Of a DNA stretch of 64,000 nt, positions 9,925-19,500 are shown in pieces. How positions within the stretch are numbered: position 1 is the stretch's first letter; the number at the start of each line of letters is the position of its first letter. Made by a program: the position numbers and the translations under genes. A model generated the notes under the pieces. The model did no database searches and was not told the DNA's origin. It saw only the letters and a program-made list of their open reading frames with translations. The DNA comes from Candidatus Nanosynbacter featherlites (GTDB lineage: Bacteria; Patescibacteriota; Saccharimonadia; Saccharimonadales; Saccharimonadaceae), in the NCBI RefSeq assembly GCF_005697565.1, contig NZ_CP040004.1, forward strand, positions 682,001 through 746,000. The letters are read 5' to 3'.

Positions 9925-9991
9925 ATTACTGTCATAATGCACATAGAGTTTTCATATAATCTAGATCCTACTAACGCAAAGATGGGTGCAC

Positions 9992-11185
9992 TCACAGAGT
10001 ACTTAGATTCTCTATTATATAATCCCACAAATATCTCAAATCCTGCCACTTATTAACATCGGCAGCGTCCTTTCCTTTAAATCTACTACCTACAGCACCT
10101 TTGTTAATAAGTGATCCTTGATATTTCTTAACACGATTCATATAACCACCCCACTGTACCAATTCTAAATTTCCATCATTGCCAGTAAGTATATCTTTAC
10201 CCATGTACATTTCAATTGACCCCGCGAGACCATTAATATTCATGTTAATCTCGCCCTGGGGTCCAATAGTTGGATAAGATTTCATTAAATCTAATTCAGG
10301 ATATTGTATCACCTTGATGTTGTTAGGTAAATTACGGGGTAAATTAGTCATTGCCTCACTTGCAGCAGCATCATTATCTAGAATAGCTAAGATCCTGTTA
10401 TTAATACCCGCGGCAGCAAAGCTCTTTATCATTTTCACTATAGCGGCGGCATTAGTCTCTGGCCTAAAACTTGTATCCAAAAAACGTACGTTACTCTCAA
10501 GTTTCGGGTAAATAACGTGCAGTGCCTTCTTGAGGGTTCCGATATCGGTAATCCCTTCGGTCAAAATTATGGGGATTTCAGGTATAAGCTCGTCCTGCGG
10601 TATAAGAAAATCGCTATCGGTATTTTCAAGCTCATCATTTAACCAACCTCCTTCAACTAAATCACTAATATCAAGCACTGTCATATCGCTATCTTTTACA
10701 TCTTCGTGATGCAATACACCCCAAATAGCAACAGCCTCATTATAGAAATCATTTTTTTCAAAAAACCTGTACGATAGATCTCGAAGTGGAATTTTACCGC
10801 CCCTCAAGTCATTAATCTGCTTTATATCATTTTCATAGTACGATTTCATCTCGTCACTAGAACCGCTAGACAATTCCGCTAGCCATCCAATATGGGCATC
10901 TAATGAGTCATTGAATAGCTGAGCATTATATCCATATATAGAAAGCCTTTGCTTCAGAGTAGCTACGTCAATTACAGCCAGTGCAATCTCCCAGTCTACA
11001 TCATCTTCAGTATAGTCATTGTCATACCTAGAAAGGCCATACTGCTTAATTAATCTTACTCCGTCTTTTCCTTGACCACGAATAATATCATTTTTTGTAA
11101 ACAGACTGGTCGCCATTGGACTAAGTTCATTTCTCCAATGTAAAAGCTCTTGACCATTGATATAAAAACTAGCGTAGCTGCTCAT
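9992..11185 (-). CDS. HEPN/Toprim-associated protein with C-terminal Toprim domain
   Basis: 397 residues from the ATG at 11185, chosen because a strong GAGGAGGTGAT site lies just upstream; the ORF extends 20 codons further with no support. The N-terminus (MSSYASFYINGQELLHWRN) matches the HEPN/Toprim N-terminal domain. The C-terminal half has a Toprim signature: IILTEGITD near 205 with the catalytic Glu, then ILAILDNDA near 265 with the DxD pair. Known relatives occur in defence loci. It follows the ABC exporter by 16 nt, yet is visibly more AT-rich, suggesting insertion behind that operon. Confidence 0.7.
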   Translation of the reverse strand: MSSYASFYINGQELLHWRNELSPMATSLFTKNDIIRGQGKDGVRLIKQYGLSRYDNDYTEDDVDWEIALAVIDVATLKQRLSIYGYNAQLFNDSLDAHIGWLAELSSGSSDEMKSYYENDIKQINDLRGGKIPLRDLSYRFFEKNDFYNEAVAIWGVLHHEDVKDSDMTVLDISDLVEGGWLNDELENTDSDFLIPQDELIPEIPIILTEGITDIGTLKKALHVIYPKLESNVRFLDTSFRPETNAAAIVKMIKSFAAAGINNRILAILDNDAAASEAMTNLPRNLPNNIKVIQYPELDLMKSYPTIGPQGEINMNINGLAGSIEMYMGKDILTGNDGNLELVQWGGYMNRVKKYQGSLINKGAVGSRFKGKDAADVNKWQDLRYLWDYIIENLSTL

Positions 11186-11201
11186 TATTATCACCTCCTC
11201 A

Positions 11202-13199
11202 CTACTCAGCAAACTGACTATTATACAGCTCGGCATAAAAGCCATTTTTCTTCAGCAATTCGTCGTGTTTGCCTTGTTCGATGATGTTGCCGTCGCGGAC
11301 GACCAAGATCAGGTCGGCGTCGCGGATGGTGCTCAGCCGATGGGCGATGACGAAGCTGGTTTTGCCCTGCATCAACTTGTCCATGGCTTTTTGAATGAGT
11401 ACTTCGGTGCGAGTGTCAACCGAGCTGGTAGCTTCGTCCAAAATCAGCATTGGCGTGCGCGCCAGCATTGCCCGGGCAATCGTCAGCAGCTGCTTTTCGC
11501 CCTGTGAAATGTTCGTTGCTTCCTCGCCCAGCACCATGTCGTAGCCGCCTGGCAGCGACCGCACAAAATGGTCAACGTGCGCTTCCTTGGCGGTGGCAAC
11601 CATCTCTTCTTCGCTAGCTGTTGGATTGCCGTAGAGCAAATTCTGGCGAATCGTGCCGTTAAACAACCATGTATCCTGCAACACCATGCCAAACATTTGC
11701 CGCACATCGCTGCGCTTCATCTGAGCTATATCCACGCCGTCAATCTTAATCGCACCGCTGTTAATTTCATAAAATCGCATCAGCAAATTAACCAGCGTCG
11801 TTTTGCCCGCGCCCGTTGGACCGACGATTGCCACGCGCTGACCTGGCTTGATGTGCGCCGACAAACCTTTGATGATGGTTTGGTCGGGTCGGTAGCCAAA
11901 GACTACGTTGTCAAATTCAACTTCGCCCTTGACGTGAGTCAATTTCACCAAATCCTTGCCCTCCGCCTTTTCTTCTGACTCATCCAAAAATTCAAACACA
12001 CGCTCGGCGGCAGCGGCGGTCGATTGCAACACATTGGCGATGTTGGCAACTTGCACCAGCGGCTGATTGAATTGGTTAATGTATTGGATAAACGCCTGAA
12101 TGTCACCGATTTTCAGCCGACCGTTGATCGCCAGCCAACCACCCAAAATCGCCATCACGACGTAACCAATGTTGCCGATGAAGTTCATGATTGGATAAAT
12201 CAGACCCGACAAAAATTGAGCTTTCCAGGCGCTTTCCTGCAGCTGGTTGTTAATCCGTGAAAACTTAGCCAGCGACTTTTTCTGGCCGTTAAACACGCGC
12301 ATCACCTGATGGCCACCATACATTTCTTCGATGTGGCCGTTCAATTCTCCCAGCTGCGTTTGCTGGCGGAGGAACTGTTTTTGCGAACTTTTAGCAATCA
12401 GCGTCACCACGCCGCCAGCCAGTGGCAGCACCAAGAGCGCCACCAGCGACATTTGCCAGCTGATGGAAAACATCATCGCCAAAATCCCCAGCACCATCAC
12501 TGTCGAAGACACGACCTGCGACAGGCTTTGATTGAGCGTCTGACTGATGGTATCGACATCGTTGGTGACGCGGCTGAGCACTTCGCCGTAGGTTTGCTTG
12601 TCAAAATAACTCAGCGGTAGGCGGTTGATTTTCTCGGACAATTGCCGGCGCATTCTGAAGGTGACTGTTTGCGTCACTTGGGTCATCAGCCAGGTTTGGA
12701 TGTAGCGGAAAATGGCGCTGAGCACATACAAACCAATTAGCAAACTAACGACTCGCCAAATTGCCTCAAAGTGAAATTCTGGGCGCTGGCTAAGATCCAG
12801 CTTTTTAATGGTATCAAGTTGGTTGGACGGAATTTGGCTTTCAATTTCTGACTGGTTCGGCAGACGGTTGAGGACATCAGCACCGGTTGTGCCAGCTGGC
12901 AGTGAAGCACCATTTGGCAGCTTGCTGGTGATGGTCTCATACGCCTTCATGCTGACATAATCTTCGACGATTTGGTTGGTGGCGCCGCCCAAAATTTTCG
13001 GACTAGCAATCGCAAACATCGTACTACCAACCGCGAAAATCGCCACCATGAGCATGTGCCAGCGGAACTCCGCCAAATATTTGGCTAACTTCCTGACCGT
13101 GCCTTTGAAATCTTTGGCTTTTTCGCCGGCGCCCATACCGCCGCCCATTGGACCGCCCATCTTCATTGGCTGGCGTTTTTTCATGCTTTGCTGAGCCAT
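11202..13199 (-). CDS. ABC exporter half-transporter (MdlB/LmrA type), second subunit
   Basis: 665 residues from ATG 13199. The cytosolic N-terminus is Gly/Met-rich, followed by six membrane helices and an ATPase. Walker A is GPTGAGKT, Walker B MLILDEAT and the D-loop region SSVDTR. In place of LSGGQ the signature reads NISQGEKQ, i.e. one altered motif, typical of heterodimeric exporters with one degenerate site. The start overlaps the stop of the partner (TAATG) behind an AAAGGAG site. Probable role is lipid or drug export with the 13199-14962 product. Confidence 0.9.
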   Translation of the reverse strand: MAQQSMKKRQPMKMGGPMGGGMGAGEKAKDFKGTVRKLAKYLAEFRWHMLMVAIFAVGSTMFAIASPKILGGATNQIVEDYVSMKAYETITSKLPNGASLPAGTTGADVLNRLPNQSEIESQIPSNQLDTIKKLDLSQRPEFHFEAIWRVVSLLIGLYVLSAIFRYIQTWLMTQVTQTVTFRMRRQLSEKINRLPLSYFDKQTYGEVLSRVTNDVDTISQTLNQSLSQVVSSTVMVLGILAMMFSISWQMSLVALLVLPLAGGVVTLIAKSSQKQFLRQQTQLGELNGHIEEMYGGHQVMRVFNGQKKSLAKFSRINNQLQESAWKAQFLSGLIYPIMNFIGNIGYVVMAILGGWLAINGRLKIGDIQAFIQYINQFNQPLVQVANIANVLQSTAAAAERVFEFLDESEEKAEGKDLVKLTHVKGEVEFDNVVFGYRPDQTIIKGLSAHIKPGQRVAIVGPTGAGKTTLVNLLMRFYEINSGAIKIDGVDIAQMKRSDVRQMFGMVLQDTWLFNGTIRQNLLYGNPTASEEEMVATAKEAHVDHFVRSLPGGYDMVLGEEATNISQGEKQLLTIARAMLARTPMLILDEATSSVDTRTEVLIQKAMDKLMQGKTSFVIAHRLSTIRDADLILVVRDGNIIEQGKHDELLKKNGFYAELYNSQFAE

Positions 13200-14962
13200 T
13201 ACGCCGCTCCTTTCGCGGTCGTTGCCGACATTTTCTGCAAGTCGTCTTCCGAGAGTTGGGAGGCAGCAATTTCTTGATAGACTTGGCAATTTTTCATCAA
13301 TTCCTGATGCGTGCCTTGACCAACAATCTTGCCTTCGTCCAGCACGATGATTTTGTCAGCGTTCATGATGGTGTTGATGCGCTGACCGACGATGAGCACA
13401 GTTTTATGTTTGGTTTCTTTAGCCAGTGCCGAGCGTAATTTGGCATCAGTCTTGAAATCCAGCGCCGAGAATGAATCGTCAAAAATGTAGACATTCGGCT
13501 CAACAGCAATCGCCCGAGCAATCGATAAACGCTGACGCTGGCCGCCGGAAACATTGCTGCCGCCTTGAGCGATATCATTTTTGTAGCCGTTTTTTAGCTC
13601 GTTGATGAACTCAGTTGCTTGCGCGATTTTAGCGGATTTTTCGACCAATTTTTGGCTGGCTTTGGCGTTGCCGTACTTGATATTGCTGGCGATCGTCCCG
13701 CTAAACAACACGCCTTTTTGCGGCACGTAGCCGATTTGATCGTACAAATCTTCTAGTTTGAGCTGGCGAATATCCACCCTGTCCAGCAAAATCTGCCCCG
13801 CCGACACATCGTAAAAGCGCGGGATCAAATTAATCAACGTCGATTTGCCCGAGCCGGTACTGCCAATGAACGCTGTAGTTTGCCCTGGTTCAGCCGTAAA
13901 ATTGATACTTGAGAGCACCGGCAGATCAGCGTCTGGATAGGTAAAAGTCACGTCTTTGAATTCAATTTTACCCGTAGCGTCATTTGGCAACTGCTGCGGC
14001 GACTGCGGGTCAATAATTGATGGCAGCGTGTCGAGCACCTCGCCCACCCGCTTTACCGACACGGCCGCTCGCGGCACCATGATAAACACCATCGATAGCA
14101 GCAAGAAAGAAATAATCACCTGCATGGCGTATTCCAAAAACGCCATCATATTACCAATTTGCAGATTGCCGCTGCTGATCAAATGCGCGCCGAACCAGAC
14201 GATCGCCACGCTAGAAAAGTTCATCACCAGCGTCATGATTGGGTCAAGCAGCATCATCAAGCGATTGACAAATAGATTCATCTTATTCAGCTCGGTATTG
14301 GCTTGCTGGAACTTTTTCTGCTCAATCTTTTCATTGTGAAAGGCGCGAATGACTTTCAAGCCGACCAGGTTTTCGCGCGTCACCAGATTCAGTTTGTCCA
14401 CCAGCGTCTGCAATTTCTTGAACCGAGGCACGGCAATCACGAACAGTATAGCGATGACGACCAGCAAAACTGACACCGCCAGTGCGATGATCCAGCTCAA
14501 ATTTGGCGCGTTGTGAATGGCTTTTTGCAGACCACCAATTGCCATGATTGGCGCCATCAACGCCAGACGCAGCAGCAGAATTGACGTCATCTGAATTTGC
14601 TGAATATCGTTGGTCGAGCGCGTGATCAGCGAGGCGGTGGAAAATTTATTGAAATCCGCCAGCGCGAAACTTTCGACTCGCTCAAACAATTCTGTTCGTA
14701 ATTTTTGCGCCATACCAGTAGCGATTCGCGATGCCAAAAACCCGATGACGATCGAACACAGTCCGCCCGCCGCCGTCACCAAAATCATCGCTAATCCGTT
14801 GTGCCAAATCGCTGGCATGTCTTGCTTGATGATGCCGTTATTGACAATTTCCGACATCTTGTCAGGCAGCCACAAATTCGCCATCACCATGGCGTAGGTA
14901 AAACCGACCAAGATGATAAACATCAGCCAGTAGCCGCTAAAAATCCGTAAAATATGCTTCAT
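13199..14962 (-). CDS. ABC exporter half-transporter (MdlA type), first subunit
   Basis: 587 residues: six membrane helices, then an ATPase with Walker A GSTGSGKS, signature NVSGGQRQRLSIARA and Walker B VYIFDDSFSALD. Asp follows the Walker B Asp where Glu is usual, so this subunit contributes a catalytically weak site; the partner has Glu. That asymmetry supports a heterodimer with 11202-13199. First gene of the operon; no clear Shine-Dalgarno directly precedes the ATG and a TATTAA-like box lies about 10 nt upstream. Confidence 0.9.
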   Translation of the reverse strand: MKHILRIFSGYWLMFIILVGFTYAMVMANLWLPDKMSEIVNNGIIKQDMPAIWHNGLAMILVTAAGGLCSIVIGFLASRIATGMAQKLRTELFERVESFALADFNKFSTASLITRSTNDIQQIQMTSILLLRLALMAPIMAIGGLQKAIHNAPNLSWIIALAVSVLLVVIAILFVIAVPRFKKLQTLVDKLNLVTRENLVGLKVIRAFHNEKIEQKKFQQANTELNKMNLFVNRLMMLLDPIMTLVMNFSSVAIVWFGAHLISSGNLQIGNMMAFLEYAMQVIISFLLLSMVFIMVPRAAVSVKRVGEVLDTLPSIIDPQSPQQLPNDATGKIEFKDVTFTYPDADLPVLSSINFTAEPGQTTAFIGSTGSGKSTLINLIPRFYDVSAGQILLDRVDIRQLKLEDLYDQIGYVPQKGVLFSGTIASNIKYGNAKASQKLVEKSAKIAQATEFINELKNGYKNDIAQGGSNVSGGQRQRLSIARAIAVEPNVYIFDDSFSALDFKTDAKLRSALAKETKHKTVLIVGQRINTIMNADKIIVLDEGKIVGQGTHQELMKNCQVYQEIAASQLSEDDLQKMSATTAKGAA

Positions 14963-15033
14963 AATTGTTCTTTTAATACCTCAAATCCAGTCTCTATTTT
15001 ACCATAATATGCGACATCCGTCGCAGAGCCTCA

Positions 15034-15063
15034 TTGGACAAAAGTATCAGCTGGACGTATACT
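15034..15063 (+). promoter_or_regulatory. tRNA-Pro promoter
   Basis: TTGGAC (15034-15039), 18-nt spacer, TATACT (15058-15063), placing initiation just before the tRNA 5' end at 15075. It is one of the few -35/-10 pairs in the window where both boxes are good. Confidence 0.6.
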
Positions 15064-15074
15064 GTTTTTAGCGT

Positions 15075-15151
15075 CGGGGTGTGGCGCAGCTCGGTAGCGC
15101 GCACCGTTCGGGACGGTGAGGTCGCTGGTTCAAATCCAGTCACCCCGACCA
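15075..15151 (+). tRNA. tRNA-Pro (anticodon CGG), CCA encoded
   Basis: The acceptor stem CGGGGTG pairs with CACCCCG and is followed by A and an encoded CCA. The anticodon arm CACCG-TTCGGGA-CGGTG gives anticodon CGG. The T arm CTGGTTCAAATCCAG is canonical. 77 nt including CCA. No terminator separates it from the Nudix gene that starts 69 nt downstream, so the two may share a transcript. Confidence 0.95.
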
Positions 15152-15219
15152 TCGGAATTATTCAAAGCGCATGTTCACATACGAGAACCTCTGGCGACCA
15201 CGAAAGCAAAGGAGGTTAT

Positions 15220-15687
15220 ATGCGACGGCGAGTTAATGTACGCGGAATTATCGTAAGCGATCAGGGCGAGATTTTTTGCCAACAATTGACCACGAACGAC
15301 GGCAAAGGTCGAAACTTTTGGTGTACGCCAGGCGGCGGCTTGAAAAGCGGTGAAAGTCTGCTGGACGGTTTACGCCGAGAGATGATTGAAGAAACGGGTG
15401 TTGAGCCAGAAATCAGTAAGTTGTTATTCATACAACAATTCGCCGAATCAGGCGAACAATCGGCACATGGCCCGAACGAGCAATTGGAATTTTTCTTTCT
15501 CATCACCAACTGGCAAGATTACCAGCACATCGACCTGGAACAAACATCGCACGGCGTCAAAGAAGTGGCGAAGTGCGGCTTCGTCGATCCGAAAACCACG
15601 CGAATTTTACCAAGTTATCTGACAGAAAATGATCTGGATTGGCTAATGAACAAATCAGCTGACGTCCAGATCATCAGCGAGCTATAA
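15220..15687 (+). CDS. Nudix hydrolase
   Basis: 155 residues with a complete Nudix box (G-x5-E-x7-REMIEETGV) near residues 40-62. It hydrolyses a nucleoside diphosphate linked to another moiety; the exact substrate is not evident. The start at 15220 is fixed by AAAGGAGG four nt upstream; the longer frame would run through the tRNA. It lies downstream of tRNA-Pro and converges on 15689-16474, with 1 nt between the two stops. Confidence 0.92.
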   Translation: MRRRVNVRGIIVSDQGEIFCQQLTTNDGKGRNFWCTPGGGLKSGESLLDGLRREMIEETGVEPEISKLLFIQQFAESGEQSAHGPNEQLEFFFLITNWQDYQHIDLEQTSHGVKEVAKCGFVDPKTTRILPSYLTENDLDWLMNKSADVQIISEL

Positions 15688-15688
15688 A

Positions 15689-16474
15689 CTACTCCGCTCC
15701 GTCCTTGCTATCCTCAGGCTTATCTGACTGTTGTTCGGCGGCAAGTTCTGCACGAACTTCCTGCTCGATCTCCTGGCGTAGTCGTCGACGCTCCTCGTCA
15801 GACACCGCCTGTGCCTTTTGTTTGTAAGCCTGCGCCCGCATCAACACTGGCGTAACCACCAACCCAAATACCGTTAATATGCCAAAGATGGTCAATAATT
15901 GCCAGTTAGCGGTTAAAACATCACCGCCATGTTTTTGCCACAAAATACTCAGACCCACTAAACTTAACAAGCTCGCGCTACTAATGGTCAGCGTCACCAG
16001 TCCTGAAATGATTGAATTTTTAGCGTTAAGTGAAAGAAACTTAGCAATCAACGCCGTCAGCGATGTGATGATGAACACAGTAACTGTCAGCTTGGTCAAT
16101 ATTTCTTCGAGCTGACCACACAACATATAATCATAGCCTCCAGGAAACTCGGAGCTAATATTTGTGTTACAAATTCCCAAGGAAGACAACAAGTCCCACA
16201 CTAGTATTAACGCGCCCAACAACCACAAAGCATTAACAATTAACGACATAACCGACAGTGTTTTGATCAAACGCTGGTCATCCTCCAGGCGGGCAACCCC
16301 TCCCATGGCAAACAACGAGGCGACTGCGGTAAACAAGGTAGTTGTCAAGATGCGCCAATCTACTGGACCAGACAGGGCGGCCATGATTCCCATGAGAGCA
16401 CAAACCGAGAAAAGGCTGATTGATATGTATAACAAAAATTGGCGTAATCGTGATAATTGGTTAGCTTGTTTCAT
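15689..16474 (-). CDS. Polytopic membrane protein with charged C-terminal coil
   Basis: 261 residues, not recognised. About six hydrophobic segments (roughly 13-35, 43-60, 71-95, 130-150, 155-180, 188-210) are followed by a cytosolic coiled-coil tail rich in E, R, Q and A (from about 212) ending in an acidic stretch. Two cysteines lie in an extracytoplasmic loop near residues 101 and 118. Single gene with a TGA-TATAGT box 6 nt before the ATG, hence leaderless. Confidence 0.7.
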   Translation of the reverse strand: MKQANQLSRLRQFLLYISISLFSVCALMGIMAALSGPVDWRILTTTLFTAVASLFAMGGVARLEDDQRLIKTLSVMSLIVNALWLLGALILVWDLLSSLGICNTNISSEFPGGYDYMLCGQLEEILTKLTVTVFIITSLTALIAKFLSLNAKNSIISGLVTLTISSASLLSLVGLSILWQKHGGDVLTANWQLLTIFGILTVFGLVVTPVLMRAQAYKQKAQAVSDEERRRLRQEIEQEVRAELAAEQQSDKPEDSKDGAE

Positions 16475-16480
16475 GTTGTT

Positions 16481-16486
16481 ACTATA
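16481..16486 (-). promoter_or_regulatory. Extended -10 (TGA TATAGT), leaderless start of membrane gene
   Basis: TATAGT with upstream TG, 6 nt from the ATG at 16474. Confidence 0.55.
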
Positions 16487-16501
16487 TCATATAGCTTATG
16501 T

Positions 16502-17113
16502 TTAGCGCATGGCCCGAATCATCTGTCTCAGCTGCTCAACCGCCCGAGCACGGCGCTCACGTGTCCAGTACGTATCAGCTGTGGCCTTCTCACCATCAGT
16601 GGTGGTCTCTTGGAGGAAATGACCGACGATGTGACCGTCTTTCAGCGCCGTCACATCAGGAACATAGACTCGTGGTTGTCCGTTCTCATCAGTGCGAAGA
16701 TGTGGCTTCAGTTTTTCAACCAATTTCTTATAGGTATCATCATTGGTTTCGCGGGCATGGCGAATGTCTAGATAATAAATCTTATCCAGCCCTTCAGCTT
16801 TGGCGGCTTCATCGACGATTGGTGCTAGCTGCTGACACCACGGACACTGCTGAAAACCAAGGAAAATCAAGCCACTGCCTGATTCAAATTTCTCCAAAAC
16901 CTCGCCGGCTGAAGCAAAGACAAAACGATTATCATCAGCCACGCGGGAGTAAGCAGCCTTAAAGCGGGCGGCATCTGAGGGTTGTGGTGATACGGGTGTC
17001 TGCGGGCGCGACCACATGTACCAGCCGCATATGACGGCGACAATAATACCAACAAAACCGATGGTCAAACACAGCCATTTGTTATGGTTTTTAATGACTG
17101 TGCCGTGTTTCAT
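16502..17113 (-). CDS. Membrane-anchored thioredoxin-like protein (CPWC)
   Basis: 203 residues. One membrane helix (about 13-34) anchors an extracytoplasmic thioredoxin domain with the motif C90-P-W-C93 in IFLGFQQCPWCQQLAP. A later Pro-containing YVPDV segment is in the position of the cis-Pro loop. It probably reduces or exchanges disulphides outside the membrane. It follows the amino-acid ABC ATPase by 12 nt, with an AGGAGG ribosome site, so it seems to be the last gene of that operon. Confidence 0.85.
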   Translation of the reverse strand: MKHGTVIKNHNKWLCLTIGFVGIIVAVICGWYMWSRPQTPVSPQPSDAARFKAAYSRVADDNRFVFASAGEVLEKFESGSGLIFLGFQQCPWCQQLAPIVDEAAKAEGLDKIYYLDIRHARETNDDTYKKLVEKLKPHLRTDENGQPRVYVPDVTALKDGHIVGHFLQETTTDGEKATADTYWTRERRARAVEQLRQMIRAMR

Positions 17114-17125
17114 CTGGACCTCCTG

Positions 17126-17905
17126 TTATTTCCCTTTGACGCCAAAAAACTTCTGCGCCCGCTCAGTCACTGGATGATCCATCACCTGTTCCGGCGGACC
17201 ATTTTCGATGATCTCGCCCTTATCCAGAAAAATCATCCGCGTAGCCACTTCGCGCGCAAATTTCATTTCGTGCGTGACGATAACCATGGTCATGCCTTTG
17301 GCGGCAACCTCACGAATCACGTCCAGCACTTCGCCAATCATCTCGGGATCAAGCGCCGAGGTTGGCTCATCAAACAACATAATATCCGGCTCCATGGCTA
17401 AGGCTCTGGCGATGGCGACGCGCTGCTTTTGCCCGCCCGAGAGCTGCGAAGGAAAGGCCCCGGCTTTGTCCGCCAGCCCCACGTCTGCGAGCAATTTCTT
17501 TGCCAAGCGAGTCGCCGCCCGGTCAGACAATTTGCGTAATTTCCGCGGCGCTAGTTTGATGTTGTCGAGCACACTCAAGTTCGGGAACAGATTGAACGAT
17601 TGAAACACCATGCCGACTTTTTGGCGCAGGGCGTTCAGGTCGACTTTTGGCGCTGTCGTTTCCACACCATCGATGACAATGCGCCCGCCCGTCGGCGTCT
17701 CCAGCAGATTCAAGCAGCGCAAAAAGGTTGATTTGCCTGAACCACTCGAGCCAACGACGACCACCACTTCGCCTTCGTGAATCTCAACGTCGATATCTCT
17801 GAGCACGCGGTTACTGCCAAACTGCTTTTTGAGGTTAGCTACCGTGATGATCGCTGGGCGCTCAGTGCTTGGTTGCGCCACTTCCTTCATCTTATTCACT
17901 GCCAT
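17126..17905 (-). CDS. Polar amino-acid ABC transporter ATP-binding protein (GlnQ type)
   Basis: 259 residues with Walker A GSSGSGKS, signature LSGGQKQRVAIARALA, Walker B IMLFDEPTSALD and an H-loop VTHEM. Length and motifs match GlnQ/HisP. The start at 17905 overlaps the permease stop by 14 nt behind GAGGAG; a second ATG at 17890 has no ribosome site. It powers the importer with 17892-18608 and 18605-19429. Confidence 0.93.
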   Translation of the reverse strand: MAVNKMKEVAQPSTERPAIITVANLKKQFGSNRVLRDIDVEIHEGEVVVVVGSSGSGKSTFLRCLNLLETPTGGRIVIDGVETTAPKVDLNALRQKVGMVFQSFNLFPNLSVLDNIKLAPRKLRKLSDRAATRLAKKLLADVGLADKAGAFPSQLSGGQKQRVAIARALAMEPDIMLFDEPTSALDPEMIGEVLDVIREVAAKGMTMVIVTHEMKFAREVATRMIFLDKGEIIENGPPEQVMDHPVTERAQKFFGVKGK

Positions 17906-18608
17906 CTTTCAATCTCCTCTCCACTCGCGTCATTACACGGGTAAATATCGCGGTCAACGCCAAGTACATCACGGCTGCGGCAAATAATGATTGAAACGCC
18001 GTGGCAGTTTGAAACCGAATATTGTCAGCACCGCGCATGATATCATTCAGCCCAATCCAGCCGACGACTGAGGTTTCTTTCAACAGAGCGATGAATTCGC
18101 TAATCAGCGCCGGCAAGGAATTTTTGAGCGCTTGTGGCAAAATCACCAAACGCATGGCCTGCCAGCGGCTGAATCCCAGCGAACGAGCTGCTTCCATTTG
18201 GCCCTTGTCAACACTTTCGATACCACCGCGAATGATCTCACCAATGTATGCACCGCTATTAATACCAAAGGCAATCGCTGCCACAAAAATCTTCGGCATA
18301 AACTGATACGAACCAAAGACGACGTAGTACATAATCAACAACTGGACCAGAAGTGGCGTGCCCCGAATGATGTCGACATATACTTTCCCAAGCCACGCCA
18401 GCGGATTCCAGCGACTCAAGCCTTTGGCCCACGAGTAACGACCGAGTGACTTAAACGGTCGCACGTCTGAAGTTCGCAACAGGGCGATGATGACACCGAT
18501 GGCCGTACCGAGCAGCAGCGACAAAACGGTCAAGACCAAGGTCACCTCTAGGCCGTGCCACAGATACAACCATCGACCGTCGCCAAAGATCACTTCCAGG
18601 AAATTCAC
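17892..18608 (-). CDS. Polar amino-acid ABC transporter permease (HisM/GlnP type)
   Basis: 238 residues with about five membrane segments and the EAA-loop region GQMEAARSLGFSRWQAM of the amino-acid permease family. The start is GTG at 18608, overlapping the binding-protein stop (GTGA) behind AAGGAGC. Only one permease gene is present, so the channel is presumably a homodimer. Confidence 0.92.
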   Translation of the reverse strand: MNFLEVIFGDGRWLYLWHGLEVTLVLTVLSLLLGTAIGVIIALLRTSDVRPFKSLGRYSWAKGLSRWNPLAWLGKVYVDIIRGTPLLVQLLIMYYVVFGSYQFMPKIFVAAIAFGINSGAYIGEIIRGGIESVDKGQMEAARSLGFSRWQAMRLVILPQALKNSLPALISEFIALLKETSVVGWIGLNDIMRGADNIRFQTATAFQSLFAAAVMYLALTAIFTRVMTRVERRLKDGSE

Positions 18609-19429
18609 GATTCAAGCTCCTTTTTCTTCATTGATTCAAGAGCCCTCGGCCCAAAATGTTTGCGGATAAGATTGTCGTACCGACCGTCCTTTTTCATCTC
18701 CGCCAACACTCGGTTAATTTTTTCCAGCAAATCATGGTTGTTGTTTTTGATGGCAATTGCATAATGTTCACTCGACAACTCACCTGGCAAAATTTCTAGG
18801 TCTGGAAAGCCAGCCGTGTATTGAGCCGCGGGCGCATCATCCAAAATAACTGCCTCGACGCCACCAGCATTGAGCTCCGTCAACACACTTGGCGCGGTTG
18901 GGAATTGTGACACCTTAGCGCCAGCAATTTTGCCGGCCAGCGTATCACCTGTCGTGCCCAGCTGTACGCCAATTTTCTTACCCGTCAGTTGATGTCTATT
19001 CCGAATTGGACTGCCTTTCTTGACAATGATCCGCTGCGAGGCTGAATAATACGGCTCAGAAAACAGCGCGTTTTTGGCACGCTCCGGTGTCACCGACATG
19101 CCAGCTACCGCCATGTCAATTTGCCCTGATTCCAGCGCTGGTAGCAATCCGTCAAACGACATGTCGTCAATCCTCAATTCTTTATTCATGCTACGAGCAA
19201 TTTCCTTTGCCAAATCAACGTCAAAGCCAACAATTTCATTACCCTGCTTGTACTCAAACGGCTTAAACCCAGCATTAGTACCCATCACCAACACATCATC
19301 ACTCTTACCAAATCCACCTTCGCGCTGCAAAATGTCAAACGCCATAAAGCCAATCAACGCCACAAACAGTCCAAGACCGATCCACCAACTAACTCCAAAG
19401 CCTTGACGTCGCGTTTTCGTTCCGTTCAT
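18605..19429 (-). CDS. Amino-acid ABC transporter substrate-binding protein, membrane-anchored
   Basis: 274 residues. An uncleaved-looking helix (about 13-33, no lipobox Cys) precedes a family-3 solute-binding domain, with segments such as GTNAGFKPFEY, DVDLAKEIA and SFDGLLPALESGQID. Ligand is probably a polar or basic amino acid (family inference); arginine would suit the nearby arc pathway but is not proven. First gene of the importer operon: TATACT ends 7 nt before the ATG, without a Shine-Dalgarno. Confidence 0.9.
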   Translation of the reverse strand: MNGTKTRRQGFGVSWWIGLGLFVALIGFMAFDILQREGGFGKSDDVLVMGTNAGFKPFEYKQGNEIVGFDVDLAKEIARSMNKELRIDDMSFDGLLPALESGQIDMAVAGMSVTPERAKNALFSEPYYSASQRIIVKKGSPIRNRHQLTGKKIGVQLGTTGDTLAGKIAGAKVSQFPTAPSVLTELNAGGVEAVILDDAPAAQYTAGFPDLEILPGELSSEHYAIAIKNNNHDLLEKINRVLAEMKKDGRYDNLIRKHFGPRALESMKKKELES

Positions 19430-19436
19430 GCTTATT

Positions 19437-19442
19437 AGTATA
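19437..19442 (-). promoter_or_regulatory. -10 box (TATACT) of the amino-acid importer operon, leaderless
   Basis: TATACT, 7 nt from the ATG at 19429. Divergent from the promoter at 19501. Confidence 0.55.
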
Positions 19443-19500
19443 CGCGCTTTGTAGAGAAATGATAAGCCCTAAGTTCAGCATCGTTCCTCACGTATAGTGG

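Noticed and set aside
13199-13289. N-terminal 30-residue extension of the second ABC half-transporter
   Set aside because: It lies entirely inside the partner gene; TAATG overlap and AAAGGAG support the start at 13199.
15034-15219. Longer Nudix protein starting at 15034
   Set aside because: The extension translates through tRNA-Pro; the AAAGGAGG site at 15209-15215 fixes the start at 15220.
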